Assembly: GCA_003246675.1 (NCBI GenBank)
Contig: QJZQ01000147.1
Location: 1-35,273, forward strand
Reading direction: 5' to 3'
From: Nitrospirota bacterium
GTDB taxonomy: Bacteria; Nitrospinota; Nitrospinia; Nitrospinales; VA-1
DNA length: 35,273 nucleotides
The notes beneath the pieces were generated by a model, which searched no databases, was not told the DNA's origin, and saw only the letters and a list, made by a program, of their open reading frames with translations. Below, piece by piece: positions 1 to 9,711 of the stretch (the stretch's first letter is position 1; each line of letters opens with the position of its first letter). The translations under genes and the position numbers were made by a program.

Positions 1-857
1 CCTGGGGCGGCGAGCCGCCGGTGAACATCATGCAGAGCCACTTCGATCTGCGCCTGCCGCTGGACCGCTACGATGTGGCCAACGTCCACGAGGCCCAGCG
101 CATCACCGGCGAGGCCTTCAAGGAAACTCTCAGGCGGTTCCACACCTTGAAAAACGAGTGCGAGGTTCAGGGCACCATCGAAGGGGAAATGCTCAAGCGT
201 TCGCCCTATGGGTTGAGCTTCCCTTCCATCGTGGCGTCGGGACACAACGCAACGGTGCTGCACTACATGAAAAACGACGACGATTTTACCCGGGATGAGT
301 TGGTACTCATCGATTTCGGTGTGCGCTGGATGACGATGCATGCCGATATTTCCCGCACGGTGCCTGCGTCGGGCCGCTTCAACCCGCTGCAGAAGATTTT
401 GTACGAGATCGTCCTCAAGGCGCAGTTGGCGGTGGAAAAGAAGGCCCGCGCGGGGGTCACCATTGAGGAACTCAACGATTGCTGCTGGGAGAAGGTAAAC
501 GCGGGGCTCAAGGAAGATTTCAGCGACGCGGGCGGGAGTTTCAAGCTGCGCTACAAGGGCCGGCCGCACGGCGTCAGCCACCTCATGGGCGAGCAGGAGC
601 ACGATGGCGACCCGTTTCGCAATTACGCCACCGAACCGATGCGGGAGGGCTGGCAGATCAGCAACGAGCCGGGCCTTTACGGCGCGTTTCGCATCCGCAT
701 TGGCGGCAAGCTGTACGATGAGGAGATCGGTATTCGCATCGAGGACAACCTGCTGATCACCAAAACGGGCTGCGTGAATTTTTCAAAGGGGATTCCCAAA
801 ACCGTGGCGGCGATCGAGAAGGTCATGCATTCCGGCAAACGGAACAAGGGCGGGTGA
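1..857 (+). CDS. M24-family metallopeptidase (Xaa-Pro aminopeptidase-like), 5' truncated by window edge
   Basis: Frame is open through position 3 upstream of the listed GTG at 21 (WGGEPPVNIMQSHFDL...). M24 motifs: GHNATVLHY, DFGVRWMTMHADISRT, GRPHGVSHLMGEQEHD, ISNEPGLY, GIRIEDNLLIT. Confidence 0.85.
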   Translation, partial: WGGEPPVNIMQSHFDLRLPLDRYDVANVHEAQRITGEAFKETLRRFHTLKNECEVQGTIEGEMLKRSPYGLSFPSIVASGHNATVLHYMKNDDDFTRDELVLIDFGVRWMTMHADISRTVPASGRFNPLQKILYEIVLKAQLAVEKKARAGVTIEELNDCCWEKVNAGLKEDFSDAGGSFKLRYKGRPHGVSHLMGEQEHDGDPFRNYATEPMREGWQISNEPGLYGAFRIRIGGKLYDEEIGIRIEDNLLITKTGCVNFSKGIPKTVAAIEKVMHSGKRNKGG

Positions 858-879
858 GCGGCTGGGAAGAGGGGGCTCG

Positions 880-1338
880 CTAGAGGGTTTTCAGGACGTC
901 GAGCACTTCGCTGACATGGCCTTTGACCTTCACTTTGGGGAAAATTTTCCGGATCACGCCGGTTTTATCGATGACGAAGGTGCTGCGGACGATGCCCATG
1001 AATTTCTTGCCGTAGAGGCTTTTTTCCTGCCAAACGCCGTACTTGTTCACCACCTTCTGGTCGGTATCGGCGATGAGATCGAAAGGCAGGTCGTACTTGT
1101 CGATGAATTTCTGGTGCCGCTCGGCGGAGTCGATGCTGACGCCGAGGACGACCGTGTCCTTGAATTTCTTGTGCTGGTCCTTGAAATCGCAGGCTTCGGT
1201 GGTGCAGCCCGGCGTCATGTCCTTCGGGTAAAAATAGAGGACGACGTTTTTCTCTCCGCGAAAGGAACTGAGCTTCACCTTGCGGCCCGCCTGATCGGCG
1301 GCGGTGAAATCCGGAGCTTTGGAGCCTTCTTTCAGCAT
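880..1338 (-). CDS. bcp: Peroxiredoxin, BCP/AhpC-TSA family (thioredoxin-dependent thiol peroxidase)
   Basis: MLKEGSKAPDFTAADQAGRKVKLSSFRGEKNVVLYFYPKDMTPGCTTEACDF; TPGCTxEACDF peroxidatic/resolving Cys signature. Confidence 0.93.
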   Translation of the reverse strand: MLKEGSKAPDFTAADQAGRKVKLSSFRGEKNVVLYFYPKDMTPGCTTEACDFKDQHKKFKDTVVLGVSIDSAERHQKFIDKYDLPFDLIADTDQKVVNKYGVWQEKSLYGKKFMGIVRSTFVIDKTGVIRKIFPKVKVKGHVSEVLDVLKTL

Positions 1339-1347
1339 GGCCGGTGG

Positions 1348-1791
1348 TCAGTTGCCCATGGAAGCGAGGACCTGGTCCGCCTTTTGATTGACCTGGGTCA
1401 CGGCTTCGAGGATCTTGCTGGAGGGGGTGCGATCGTTCAGGTTGAACACCATGCGGGCGTCCCCAATGACATCTTCCAGGGCCTTGTAAATTGCCATGTC
1501 CGGGGTTTTCCCCTCATCGCACTGGGTCTTGAGCATGGAGATGCTGCGTTGAATTTTACCGTCGATCTGCAGACCAATGACGGACTTGTCCTTCAATTCC
1601 CCGGTTTTCTCGAGAAAGCCCCACAGCCCCCCCTTGCCCTGCACCACGTCGAAACTCTTTTGCAAAGCATGGATGCCCCTGGGGCATAATTCGTTGGCGC
1701 TGGCGGAGGAGGCCCCAAGTAAAAGAATGAACGCGGCGAATAGCGATAAAACGGCGGCAGTGCCGGATCGGAACGTCGTGCACAGTTTCAT
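1348..1791 (-). CDS. Secreted hypothetical protein
   Basis: Start chosen at 1791 (MKLCTTFRSGTAAVLSLFAAFILLLGASSASANELC) because it gives a signal peptide and follows GGGAGC; no recognised domain. Confidence 0.7.
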   Translation of the reverse strand: MKLCTTFRSGTAAVLSLFAAFILLLGASSASANELCPRGIHALQKSFDVVQGKGGLWGFLEKTGELKDKSVIGLQIDGKIQRSISMLKTQCDEGKTPDMAIYKALEDVIGDARMVFNLNDRTPSSKILEAVTQVNQKADQVLASMGN

Positions 1792-1990
1792 CCCAAGCTC
1801 CCTGTTAGATGGGTGAAGATGACTAAAGTGGCGCAAATATCGACGACCGATTGTTGGTGTATACGAAGGATAGCCGATTCCCTCATTTAAGCGGAATACC
1901 TTCGCGATGTCAAATGATTGTTTTCTGGATGAAGCGCCTTCTCTATAAAGGGTTCGGCCGACCGATAGGCTGCGGCGGGCGGCGTTAATT

Positions 1991-3601
1991 TCAGGGAATC
2001 AGCTCCTGGTAGGCCGGCAGGGGGCGCAGGCTTTCGAACGCGGGATCGGCCTTGATGAATTCTTTCGCCTGGGGGTTGATCCGCACGATGATCTCCAGAT
2101 TCTTGAGGCTGTCCGCCAGGTCGCCGTTTTTCACGTAGGACTGGGCGAGCAGCAGCCGGTGGGCCAGAATATCCTCGTGGTTCGGATGGGTGATCAGCAG
2201 GCGCTCCAGGATGGAGATCGCCCGCGAATATTTGCCGCTCTTGTATTGCGCGGTGGCGGTATTGAGCAGGCTGGCCAGGTGGTTGGGATTCATGCGAATG
2301 GCCATGGAGTATATCGCGATGGCCCGCTCATACATCCCGTAGTGGGCGAACACTTCGCCTTTCTGGTTCATGGCTTCGGCGGGGTCGATGAGCAGTTCGC
2401 CGATGGCCGGGGCGCGCGAATGGCTGGCCTCGGGGAACTGGGCGAGGCTCATTTTAGCGAGGCCGGCCGGGTCTCCGAGAGCCTCGGCTTTTTTGTAATA
2501 GGTTTTCGCTTCTTCGAGGTTGCCGGCAAGAAGGCGGATGTCGCCCATTTCCTGGTAACCCTTGGCCATCGCCGAGTCGTTCCCCTGGGAGAGGCCGATA
2601 AAACGGTTGACGGCCTTCTCGGCGGGCTCCAGGCGGGCGAGCAGGCTGGTCAGGCCAATGAGAATTTCGAGCGTTTTTGTGTCGTCGGGCTTGAGGCGCG
2701 CGGCGGTTTCGAGTTCGATGAGCGACAGCCCGTAGCGGCCTTCACGGTACAGGGCCTGCGAGCGCCCGAAGTGGTACTGGTGCGGGTCTATCTTGAGCGG
2801 CAGTTTATCAAATTCCTCATTGTTCACGTAGCCCAGGAGAATTTCCGCCGAATTGCGCTTGGGGTGCTCCCGCCGGCTTTCGAGGATGTGCATGATGTAT
2901 TTCTTCGCGTCGTCGCTTTTTTTCTGTGCGGCGTAGAGGTAAGCCAGCTGATAGGCCGAGTCCAGGTCGGAAGGGTCGATGCGCAGGGCTTCCTGAAACG
3001 CTTTTTCGGCCTCGCCGATGCGGTTGAGGTAGTACAGGCCCATTCCCTGCTCGCGGCGGTAGTCGGCGTTTTCCGGCGCAAGGTGGGCGGCGGTTTCCAA
3101 GTCGCGGACGGCGCGATCCATATCTCCCTTTGCCGCCTGGGTCTTGGCGGATTCGTAGTAGACCTGGGGGTTTTCATGGTGCAGTTCGATGGCGATGTAG
3201 CAGCCGCGCTCCGAGGGGTCCAGCACGCCAAGGTTGCGGTAGACCTGGCAGAAGCCGAAATGGATTGCCGGGTGCCGGCTCTCGATGGCCAGCCCGGAGA
3301 GGATGGCTTCCAGCGCTTCCTGGTACTTCCCCATTTCATTCAACACAAAACCGGTGAGAACCGGCGGTGTGCTTTCTTTGGGGCCGGCGGCTATCTTGGC
3401 GGCGAGCAGGTCGAGGGCTTCGGTGTATTTCTTTTCACTGACCAATGTCTGCAACCGGTCGTAGTCGGGATCGTTGAGTTCCTGCGATTGGGAAATCTCC
3501 CAGTGGGCGATCGATTTTCCGGGGAATGTGGCGCTGGCCGTCGAACCGGTCATGGTGGCGATGAGCAGGGCCAGCCCGCAAGTTAGAATTCGGTGATTCA
3601 T
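1991..3601 (-). CDS. Tetratricopeptide-repeat protein with signal peptide
   Basis: Start at 3601 (MNHRILTCGLALLIATMTGSTASA). Many TPR units, e.g. PENADYRREQGMGLYYLNRIGEAEKAFQEALRIDPSDLDSAYQLAYLY. Confidence 0.88.
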   Translation of the reverse strand: MNHRILTCGLALLIATMTGSTASATFPGKSIAHWEISQSQELNDPDYDRLQTLVSEKKYTEALDLLAAKIAAGPKESTPPVLTGFVLNEMGKYQEALEAILSGLAIESRHPAIHFGFCQVYRNLGVLDPSERGCYIAIELHHENPQVYYESAKTQAAKGDMDRAVRDLETAAHLAPENADYRREQGMGLYYLNRIGEAEKAFQEALRIDPSDLDSAYQLAYLYAAQKKSDDAKKYIMHILESRREHPKRNSAEILLGYVNNEEFDKLPLKIDPHQYHFGRSQALYREGRYGLSLIELETAARLKPDDTKTLEILIGLTSLLARLEPAEKAVNRFIGLSQGNDSAMAKGYQEMGDIRLLAGNLEEAKTYYKKAEALGDPAGLAKMSLAQFPEASHSRAPAIGELLIDPAEAMNQKGEVFAHYGMYERAIAIYSMAIRMNPNHLASLLNTATAQYKSGKYSRAISILERLLITHPNHEDILAHRLLLAQSYVKNGDLADSLKNLEIIVRINPQAKEFIKADPAFESLRPLPAYQELIP

Positions 3602-3636
3602 GGCTTGTTTCTCTCTGGGTTTGTTATGAATGGGGT

Positions 3637-4179
3637 TTATTGATTGGCTTCGCGCACGGCACGCACCGCCTTGCGCGATCGGGATTTTTTCGAACTGTTG
3701 AATCGATTGCCGGTGTTGAAGACGACGCCGAAGGCGTTGTAGCTCCCGTTGGTTTCCATAGACCACAGCGCGCCCGCGCCTTCCCTGGCGAACACCGGGT
3801 CGATGTGGATCGTCATTTCACTGCCCGCCTGGGCGCTGTTGACTTTGTCCGCCTCGTAGAGGGTCTGAAGGTCTTTAACGATGGGAAGGCGCCAGTCGTA
3901 ATGCCCGGCGTACCCCCGTTCGTTCAGGTCCTTGATGTAGTCGAAGGCTTCGAACCAGTTGATCCAGTGGCCGGATTCGAGATAGGAATCCTTCTTCATC
4001 CACATGAGGCCGGTTTTTGTGTCGGTGATGGTTTCGTCACCGTTGTCGATGTAGCGGCTGTCGGCGGATCGCACCGTGTCTCCCGCGGCGGTGAGGCCAG
4101 GCGCAAGCAGCCCAAGGAGGAGCAGGGCGATCAGGGTGCGGAGGGAGCGCTGGGGGATTGCTGAAAATTTTATTCGCAT
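3637..4179 (-). CDS. DUF1566 (Lcl C-terminal-like) domain secreted protein
   Basis: Signal peptide, then RYIDNGDETITDTKTGLMWMKKDS...GHYDWRLPIVKDLQTLYE...WSMETNGSYNAFGVVFNTG...AVRAVRE, typical of DUF1566. Confidence 0.85.
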   Translation of the reverse strand: MRIKFSAIPQRSLRTLIALLLLGLLAPGLTAAGDTVRSADSRYIDNGDETITDTKTGLMWMKKDSYLESGHWINWFEAFDYIKDLNERGYAGHYDWRLPIVKDLQTLYEADKVNSAQAGSEMTIHIDPVFAREGAGALWSMETNGSYNAFGVVFNTGNRFNSSKKSRSRKAVRAVREANQ

Positions 4180-4204
4180 ATTCTTCTTTCTGTTGGGTCC
4201 GGGG

Positions 4205-5641
4205 TCAGCCGAGCTTTTTCTTCAGAAGTTCGTTGACCAGTGCGGGGTTGCCCTGGCCGCGGGTGGCTTTCATGGCCTGGCCGACGAGGAAGCCGAACAC
4301 TTTTTCCTTACCGCCCCTGTACTCCGCGACTTGCGCGGGGTTTTTCTCCAGCACTTCATCGATGAGGCGCTCAAGGGTGGAGTGGTCGGAGATCTGCGTC
4401 AGGCCCTTTTCCCTGACGATCTCGGCGGCGGGTTTTCCCGTCCGGTACATTTCCTCGAAAACCGTTTTGGCGATCTTGCCGCTGATGGCGCCCTCCTCCA
4501 CCAGCTTGAGCAGGCCGGTGAGGGCTTCGGGGGTCAGCGGGCATTGGTCGATCTCCCGGTCGTCGTTCTTGAGTTCCCGCAGGAGCTCCCCCATGATCCA
4601 GTTGCTCAGAAGTTTCGGCTGCATGAGGAGCGCAAGGCACTGTTCGTAATAGTCGGCCAGGGCGCGCGAGGCGGTGAGCACGCCGGCGTCGTAGGCCGGG
4701 ATGCCGAAATCGCGTACGAAGCGCTCCCGCTTCTGCTCGGGCAGTTCCGGCAGGGTGCGGCGGACCTCTTCCATCCATGCCTCGTCCACCACCACGCGGA
4801 CGAGGTCGGGCTCGGGGAAATAGCGGTAGTCGTGCGCCTCTTCCTTGCTGCGCATGGTGAAGGTGACGCCCTGGTCCGCATCGTACAGCCGGGTTTCCTG
4901 CGTCACCCGGTCTCCCTGTTCGAGCACCTGGCGTTGCCGGTTCACCTCGTATTCCAGCGCCCGCTGCACGTAACGGAAGGAATTGATGTTCTTGAGCTCC
5001 GTCCGGGTGCCGAGGGTGCTTTGCCCGACGGGCCGGAGGGAGATGTTGGCGTCGCAGCGCAGGCTGCCTTCTTCCATATTGCAGTCGCTCACTCCGGTGT
5101 AGTCCAGAATGGCCTTGAGCTCGCCTAAGTAGGCGCGGGCTTCTTCGGGGGAGCGGAGGTCCGGCTCGCTGACGATTTCGACCAGCGGCACGCCGGTGCG
5201 GTTGTAGTCGACGTAGCTTTTTCCGGGGCTGCCCAGGTTTTCGCCGTGGATGAGCTTGCCTGCGTCTTCCTCCATGTGGATGCGGGTGAGGCCGATGCGC
5301 TTTTTGCCCTCGGCGGTTTCGATGTCGATGTGTCCGTTGGTGCCGATGGGCAGCTCGAACTGGGAGATCTGGTAGCCCTTGGGCAGGTCGGGATAAAAAT
5401 AATTTTTGCGGTCGAACCGGTTCACCGGCTGGATGGTGCAATGGGTCGCCAGGCAGGCGGCCATGGCGTATTCGACGGCGCGGCGGTTGAGCACCGGCAG
5501 CACCCCGGGCATGCCCAGGCAGATGGGGCAGGTGTTTTCGTTGGGCGGCCGGCCAAACCGGGTCGAGCAGGAGCAGAATATTTTCGTCCGGGTTTTAAGC
5601 TGGACGTGGACTTCGAGCCCTATCACCGTTTCGTATTGCAT
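4205..5641 (-). CDS. gatB: Aspartyl/glutamyl-tRNA(Asn/Gln) amidotransferase subunit B
   Basis: [26 protein letters not shown]...[15 protein letters not shown]...[20 protein letters not shown]; full length with C-terminal GatB/YqeY-type tail. Confidence 0.97.
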   Translation of the reverse strand: MQYETVIGLEVHVQLKTRTKIFCSCSTRFGRPPNENTCPICLGMPGVLPVLNRRAVEYAMAACLATHCTIQPVNRFDRKNYFYPDLPKGYQISQFELPIGTNGHIDIETAEGKKRIGLTRIHMEEDAGKLIHGENLGSPGKSYVDYNRTGVPLVEIVSEPDLRSPEEARAYLGELKAILDYTGVSDCNMEEGSLRCDANISLRPVGQSTLGTRTELKNINSFRYVQRALEYEVNRQRQVLEQGDRVTQETRLYDADQGVTFTMRSKEEAHDYRYFPEPDLVRVVVDEAWMEEVRRTLPELPEQKRERFVRDFGIPAYDAGVLTASRALADYYEQCLALLMQPKLLSNWIMGELLRELKNDDREIDQCPLTPEALTGLLKLVEEGAISGKIAKTVFEEMYRTGKPAAEIVREKGLTQISDHSTLERLIDEVLEKNPAQVAEYRGGKEKVFGFLVGQAMKATRGQGNPALVNELLKKKLG

Positions 5642-5760
5642 GCTTGTTGTTCCGTCGAGTGCGGTTTTGGGCCCGGAGTACGGGGTTCAACCGGTTTGTC
5701 GATGTGGTTCTCGGGAAATTGATTGTAATATTCATGGGGCGGGGCCGTCAACCCCGCCGC

Positions 5761-6501
5761 CTAACGGGCGGTGTAGCCCCCGTCCACCGGCAGGACGGCG
5801 CCGGTGACAAAGGAGGATTCGTCCCCCGCCAGGTACAGGCAGGCCCGGGCGACATCCTCCGCCGTGCCGAAGCGGCCCGCGGGGTATTCTTTCCTGAGTT
5901 CGGCCATCCAGGCTTCGTCCGCCCTGAGGTCCGCGGTCATGTCGGTTTCGACCATGCCTGGGCAAATGCTGTTGGCGCGGATGCCCCGATCGCCGTATTC
6001 GACGGCAACGGACCGGGCCAGTTGCAGAAGCGCTCCCTTGGACGCGGCGTAGGCCGAAGCTTGCGGAACGGCGATCTGCCCAAGGATGGAATTGATGAAG
6101 ATCAGGTTCCCCGACCCCTGCGCCACCATCCCCTTGAGCACCTCCCGGGTCAGGAGAAACGGCCCGCGCACGTTGGTGTTCATGGTGTCGTCCCACAACT
6201 GATTGTCCGTCTCGTGCAGCGGGGCGGGGCGGAAGACGCCCGCGTTGTGGACCAGGGTGTCGATGCGGCCGTGGGCCTCCAGAGTCTTTTGAACCAGCCG
6301 CTTCACGTCGTCCTCGCGGGTGATGTCGCCTGTGATCGCAAGCGCGCGTTCGCCGATTTCGCCGGCGGTTTGCGCAAGCGGGGCGGCCCGCCGTCCGAAA
6401 AGGACAACCTGGGCGCCCTCGGCGGCGAAGGCGCGGGCGGTGGCGGCGCCAATGCCTGTGCCGCCGCCGGTGATCACGGTTATTTTGTCTGCGAGTCTCA
6501 T
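5761..6501 (-). CDS. Short-chain dehydrogenase/reductase (FabG-like SDR)
   Basis: MRLADKITVITGGGTGIGAATARAFA (TGxxxGIG), NNAG-like VHNAG, YAASK active site, PVDGGYTAR C-terminus. Start set at 6501. Confidence 0.92.
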   Translation of the reverse strand: MRLADKITVITGGGTGIGAATARAFAAEGAQVVLFGRRAAPLAQTAGEIGERALAITGDITREDDVKRLVQKTLEAHGRIDTLVHNAGVFRPAPLHETDNQLWDDTMNTNVRGPFLLTREVLKGMVAQGSGNLIFINSILGQIAVPQASAYAASKGALLQLARSVAVEYGDRGIRANSICPGMVETDMTADLRADEAWMAELRKEYPAGRFGTAEDVARACLYLAGDESSFVTGAVLPVDGGYTAR

Positions 6502-6642
6502 GATGCGGGGTTTTGCGCTGGGCTTTAGAGATGTATAATACAGGCAAATTGTCCACCCGAGCGCCAGGCGCTTCCGGTGGGGAACGATATGATAGTCCAT
6601 TCCCCCCGGAGAATTCCATAGCTTTTGTCAGGAAGGGAACTC

Positions 6643-6894
6643 ATGACCACCCTGAAGGGTATATATTACGGTTTTGGCGCGTTCATCGGCCTGGTATGCG
6701 GTACACTGATCAACCTGATTTTCTACTGGCTGGAGCAATCCGGAACCTACACGGCCAACCAGCTGGTTCAGGATTATGGTTTTATGGGCCGCTATCTGCT
6801 GGAGATGATCAATCTCCTGCCTTTCATGGGCCTGGGGCTGGGGATTTTCCTTGTCTGGCTGCTTTTTGGTGAAAAGTTGAGCCGGGGGGGCTGA
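6643..6894 (+). CDS. Small membrane protein, two predicted TM segments, unknown function
   Basis: MTTLKGIYYGFGAFIGLVCGTLINLIFYWLEQSGTYTANQLVQDYGFMGRYLLEMINLLPFMGLGLGIFLVWLLFGEKLSRGG; GGAAGGGAAC upstream of ATG 6643. Confidence 0.65.
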   Translation: MTTLKGIYYGFGAFIGLVCGTLINLIFYWLEQSGTYTANQLVQDYGFMGRYLLEMINLLPFMGLGLGIFLVWLLFGEKLSRGG

Positions 6895-6995
6895 GGGGGT
6901 CTTCCTCTACTGTGCGGGAAACCGGGGAGATTGCGGCCCGCCAGCGCGCCATTGGTGATAAAATATCTGCAAACGCTCAATGACTGAGGATTCGG

Positions 6996-7202
6996 ATGTC
7001 TAAAAAATTCAATGAAAACCTTATGAAGGCCATGGAGGCCAGCGGCGAGGCCGTGCGCATTTGCAAGCAGGCGATGGTCGATGCCAACGACGAAAGCTGC
7101 CGCGCGATGTATACGGCCATTCTCAAGGATTGCGAGCGGCATATGGAGATGCTGAAGGGCGAGATCGATCTGCACAAGGAACAGAAGAAATGGGATAAGT
7201 AG
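6996..7202 (+). CDS. Small helical Cys-containing protein, unknown function
   Basis: 68 aa, MSKKFNENLMKAMEASGEAVRICKQAMVDANDESCRAMYTAILKDCERHMEMLKGEIDLHKEQKKWDK; ends 2 bp before the response regulator start. Confidence 0.7.
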   Translation: MSKKFNENLMKAMEASGEAVRICKQAMVDANDESCRAMYTAILKDCERHMEMLKGEIDLHKEQKKWDK

Positions 7203-7204
7203 CC

Positions 7205-7873
7205 ATGAGAATCCTGATCGTCGAGGACGATAAAAAAGTCGCCGCGTTCATCAAGAAGGGCCTCGAGGAGGAAACCTACGCCGTGGATGTGGCCTACGAC
7301 GGGGAAGAGGGGCTCTATCTCGGCCAGCAAAATCAGTACGATCTCGTCATCCTGGACCTCATGCTGCCGGTGCTGGACGGCCTCGCGGTGCTCTCGGGTC
7401 TTAAGGACAAGGGCATCGACACGCCCATTCTCCTCCTCACCGCCAAGGATTCGGTGGAAGACAAGGTCCTCGGGCTCAATAAAGGGGCGGACGACTACCT
7501 GACCAAGCCGTTTGCTTTCTCGGAGCTGGTCGCGCGGGTGCGCGTGTTGCTTCGCCGCGGCAAGGCCGAAACCAAGACGGTGCTCACCATCGCCGACCTC
7601 ACGCTCGACCTGGTGAGCCACAAGGTGAAGCGGGGAGACGAGGAGATCGACCTCACAGGCAAGGAATACAGCCTGCTGGAGTACTTCATGCGCAACCCCG
7701 GCAAGGTGCTCACCCGCACCATGATCGCCGAACACGTCTGGGATTATAATTTCGATACCTTCACCAACGTGATCGATGTTTATATCAACCACCTGCGGAA
7801 AAAAATCGACCGAAACCACCCTAAGAAACTGCTGCATACCTTGCGGGGGGTGGGCTATGTCATGAGAGAATAA
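7205..7873 (+). CDS. OmpR-family response regulator (CusR/CopR-like)
   Basis: Receiver MRILIVEDDKKVAAFIKKGLEEETYAVD...DLVILDLMLPVLDGL...KGADDYLTKPFAFSEL plus winged-helix C-terminus. Confidence 0.96.
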   Translation: MRILIVEDDKKVAAFIKKGLEEETYAVDVAYDGEEGLYLGQQNQYDLVILDLMLPVLDGLAVLSGLKDKGIDTPILLLTAKDSVEDKVLGLNKGADDYLTKPFAFSELVARVRVLLRRGKAETKTVLTIADLTLDLVSHKVKRGDEEIDLTGKEYSLLEYFMRNPGKVLTRTMIAEHVWDYNFDTFTNVIDVYINHLRKKIDRNHPKKLLHTLRGVGYVMRE

Positions 7874-7875
7874 CG

Positions 7876-9390
7876 ATGCCCCTCACCTCCATACGCACGA
7901 AACTGACCGCGTGGTACGTGGTTCTCCTCGGCATCATCCTTATTCTTTTCAGTGTGTTCCTCAACGTTTTTCTCGCCAAGCGCCTGTATGAAAGTGTCGA
8001 CCACTCGCTCAAGGTTTCGGCCTCCATCGTGGCGAAAACCGAGAACATGAAGTTTTCCCAGTCTTCCATGCCTGGGGTGGATCATTTTTTCGAGCAGTTC
8101 TTCGGTTACGAAAAACTCAACAAGTTCTACAAGATTTACGACGGTTCCGGCAACGTCGGCTCGCGTTCCCGCAACATCGACGCGTCGCAGTTTCCGCTGT
8201 CCCAGGCGGCTTATGCCGCGGCGCTCAAGGGCGAAACCACCTATGAGACGTTCCTGATCGGCAATGTGACGCCGGTTCGCATGATCACCATGCCCATCTT
8301 GCGCGACGGGGCCCTGGCCAACCTCATCCAGGTGGGCACGTCGCTTGAGCCGGTGCGGGAGACGCTCAAGAACCTGCGCTTCTTCCTGTTCTTCTCGGTG
8401 CCCATGGTTTTGCTGCTCGCCACGTTCGTGGGCCGGTTCATGGCCCGCAGGGCGCTCAAGCCCGTGTCGGAAGTCACCCGCATCGCGCGCGAGGTGGGCG
8501 GCAGCGGAGATTTGTCCAAGCGCATTCCCGTGTCTGCCGGGGAGGATGAAATCAGCAATCTGGTCAGCACGTTCAACGAAATGCTGGACCGTCTCGATGG
8601 CTCCTTCGCGCAGGTGCGCCAGTTTTCCAGTGACGCCTCGCACGAGCTGCGCACGCCGCTCACCGTCCTCAAGGGGCAAAACGAATTGACCCTCAATAAG
8701 GAGCGCACGCCCGAGGAGTATCAGGAGGTCATCTGCAGTAACCTGGAAGAGATCAACTACATGTCCAAGATTCTTGAGGATCTTTTCCTCCTGTCGCGCT
8801 CGGACGAGAACCAGATTCAGCTCGATTGCAAGCCTCTCGACCTCAAGGTGGTGATTGAAGAGGTGTTCCGCCACGCGGAGATCATCGCGGCGGAGAAAAA
8901 TATCGATGTCCGCATCGTTCATCTTAATTCGGTGAGAATCAACGGGGATGCCGTCCGGCTCCGGCAGATGATCTGGAACATCCTGCATAATGCCATCAAG
9001 TACACGCAGCCCGGCGGCGAGATTCGTATTTCGCTGGAAGAAGAGGGGGACTGGGCGGTGGTGAGCGTGGCGGACACGGGCATCGGCATTTCAGAGCAGG
9101 ATCTGCCGTTCATCTTCAACCGTTTCTTTCGCGTGGACAAGGCGCGTTCCCGCCAGATGGGCGGCACCGGGCTCGGCCTCAGCATCTGCAAGTTCATCGT
9201 CGATGCGCATCGCGGCGAAATCGAGGTGAAGAGCGAACTGGGCGCGGGCAGCTGTTTCAGGGTCCGCCTGCCCAAGGTCCTGTCTTTCGCCACGGCCGGG
9301 CGGGTCAATGGAGATGGAGAGGGAAACGCGGATGATGGAGTGCGAACTTCTGGAGACAGAGCGGATCGCCATCCTGCGGCCGGCGCCTGA
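7876..9390 (+). CDS. HAMP sensor histidine kinase (CusS-like)
   Basis: Two TM segments, HAMP, H-box SSDASHELRTPLTVLKG, N-box WNILHNAIKYTQPGG, G boxes DTGIGI, GGTGLGLSI. Starts 2 bp after the response regulator. Confidence 0.96.
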   Translation: MPLTSIRTKLTAWYVVLLGIILILFSVFLNVFLAKRLYESVDHSLKVSASIVAKTENMKFSQSSMPGVDHFFEQFFGYEKLNKFYKIYDGSGNVGSRSRNIDASQFPLSQAAYAAALKGETTYETFLIGNVTPVRMITMPILRDGALANLIQVGTSLEPVRETLKNLRFFLFFSVPMVLLLATFVGRFMARRALKPVSEVTRIAREVGGSGDLSKRIPVSAGEDEISNLVSTFNEMLDRLDGSFAQVRQFSSDASHELRTPLTVLKGQNELTLNKERTPEEYQEVICSNLEEINYMSKILEDLFLLSRSDENQIQLDCKPLDLKVVIEEVFRHAEIIAAEKNIDVRIVHLNSVRINGDAVRLRQMIWNILHNAIKYTQPGGEIRISLEEEGDWAVVSVADTGIGISEQDLPFIFNRFFRVDKARSRQMGGTGLGLSICKFIVDAHRGEIEVKSELGAGSCFRVRLPKVLSFATAGRVNGDGEGNADDGVRTSGDRADRHPAAGA

Positions 9391-9700
9391 GGCGCGGCTT
9401 CTGGCGGAGGATTTCCGGCGCGCCGCCGGGCGTATCGATCCGTTCATCGAGGCCACCGGGCCGCTGAACGGCGTGATGATGGATGCGCGGGTGTTTCCCG
9501 GATGGCGGGATGGCCAGGCGGTCTGGGCTCATGTCGGTTTTATTCGCCGTCATCAGCGGCAAGTCGGTAAGGTTGCCCTGGTGACCGACAGCCGGTTCCT
9601 CGGTCTGCTCTGGCGTTTGGTGCGGGGCCTGGTGCGGCCCGATGTCCGGCTCTTTCCCTACCGCGAGCGGGCGACCGCTCTAAAGTGGCTTGCGGCCTGA
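9332..9700 (+). CDS. SpoIIAA-like / STAS-SEC14-type small protein
   Basis: MMECELLETERIAILRPAPEARLLAEDFRRAAGRIDPFIEATGPLNGVMMDARVFPGWRDGQAVWAHVGFIRRHQRQVGKVALVTDSRFLG; start probably 9332/9335 (ORF opens at 9308), overlapping the kinase out of frame. Confidence 0.7.
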   Translation: MMECELLETERIAILRPAPEARLLAEDFRRAAGRIDPFIEATGPLNGVMMDARVFPGWRDGQAVWAHVGFIRRHQRQVGKVALVTDSRFLGLLWRLVRGLVRPDVRLFPYRERATALKWLAA

Positions 9701-9711
9701 GCGGACCGAAG

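Noticed and set aside
2159-3586. 475-aa plus-strand ORF antisense to the TPR gene
   Set aside because: Mirror ORF produced by high GC3; no recognisable motif, and the minus-strand frame encodes clear TPR repeats.
4371-5441. 356-aa R/H/P-rich ORF in an alternative frame of gatB
   Set aside because: Typical frame-shadow composition with no protein-like features; gatB is full length.
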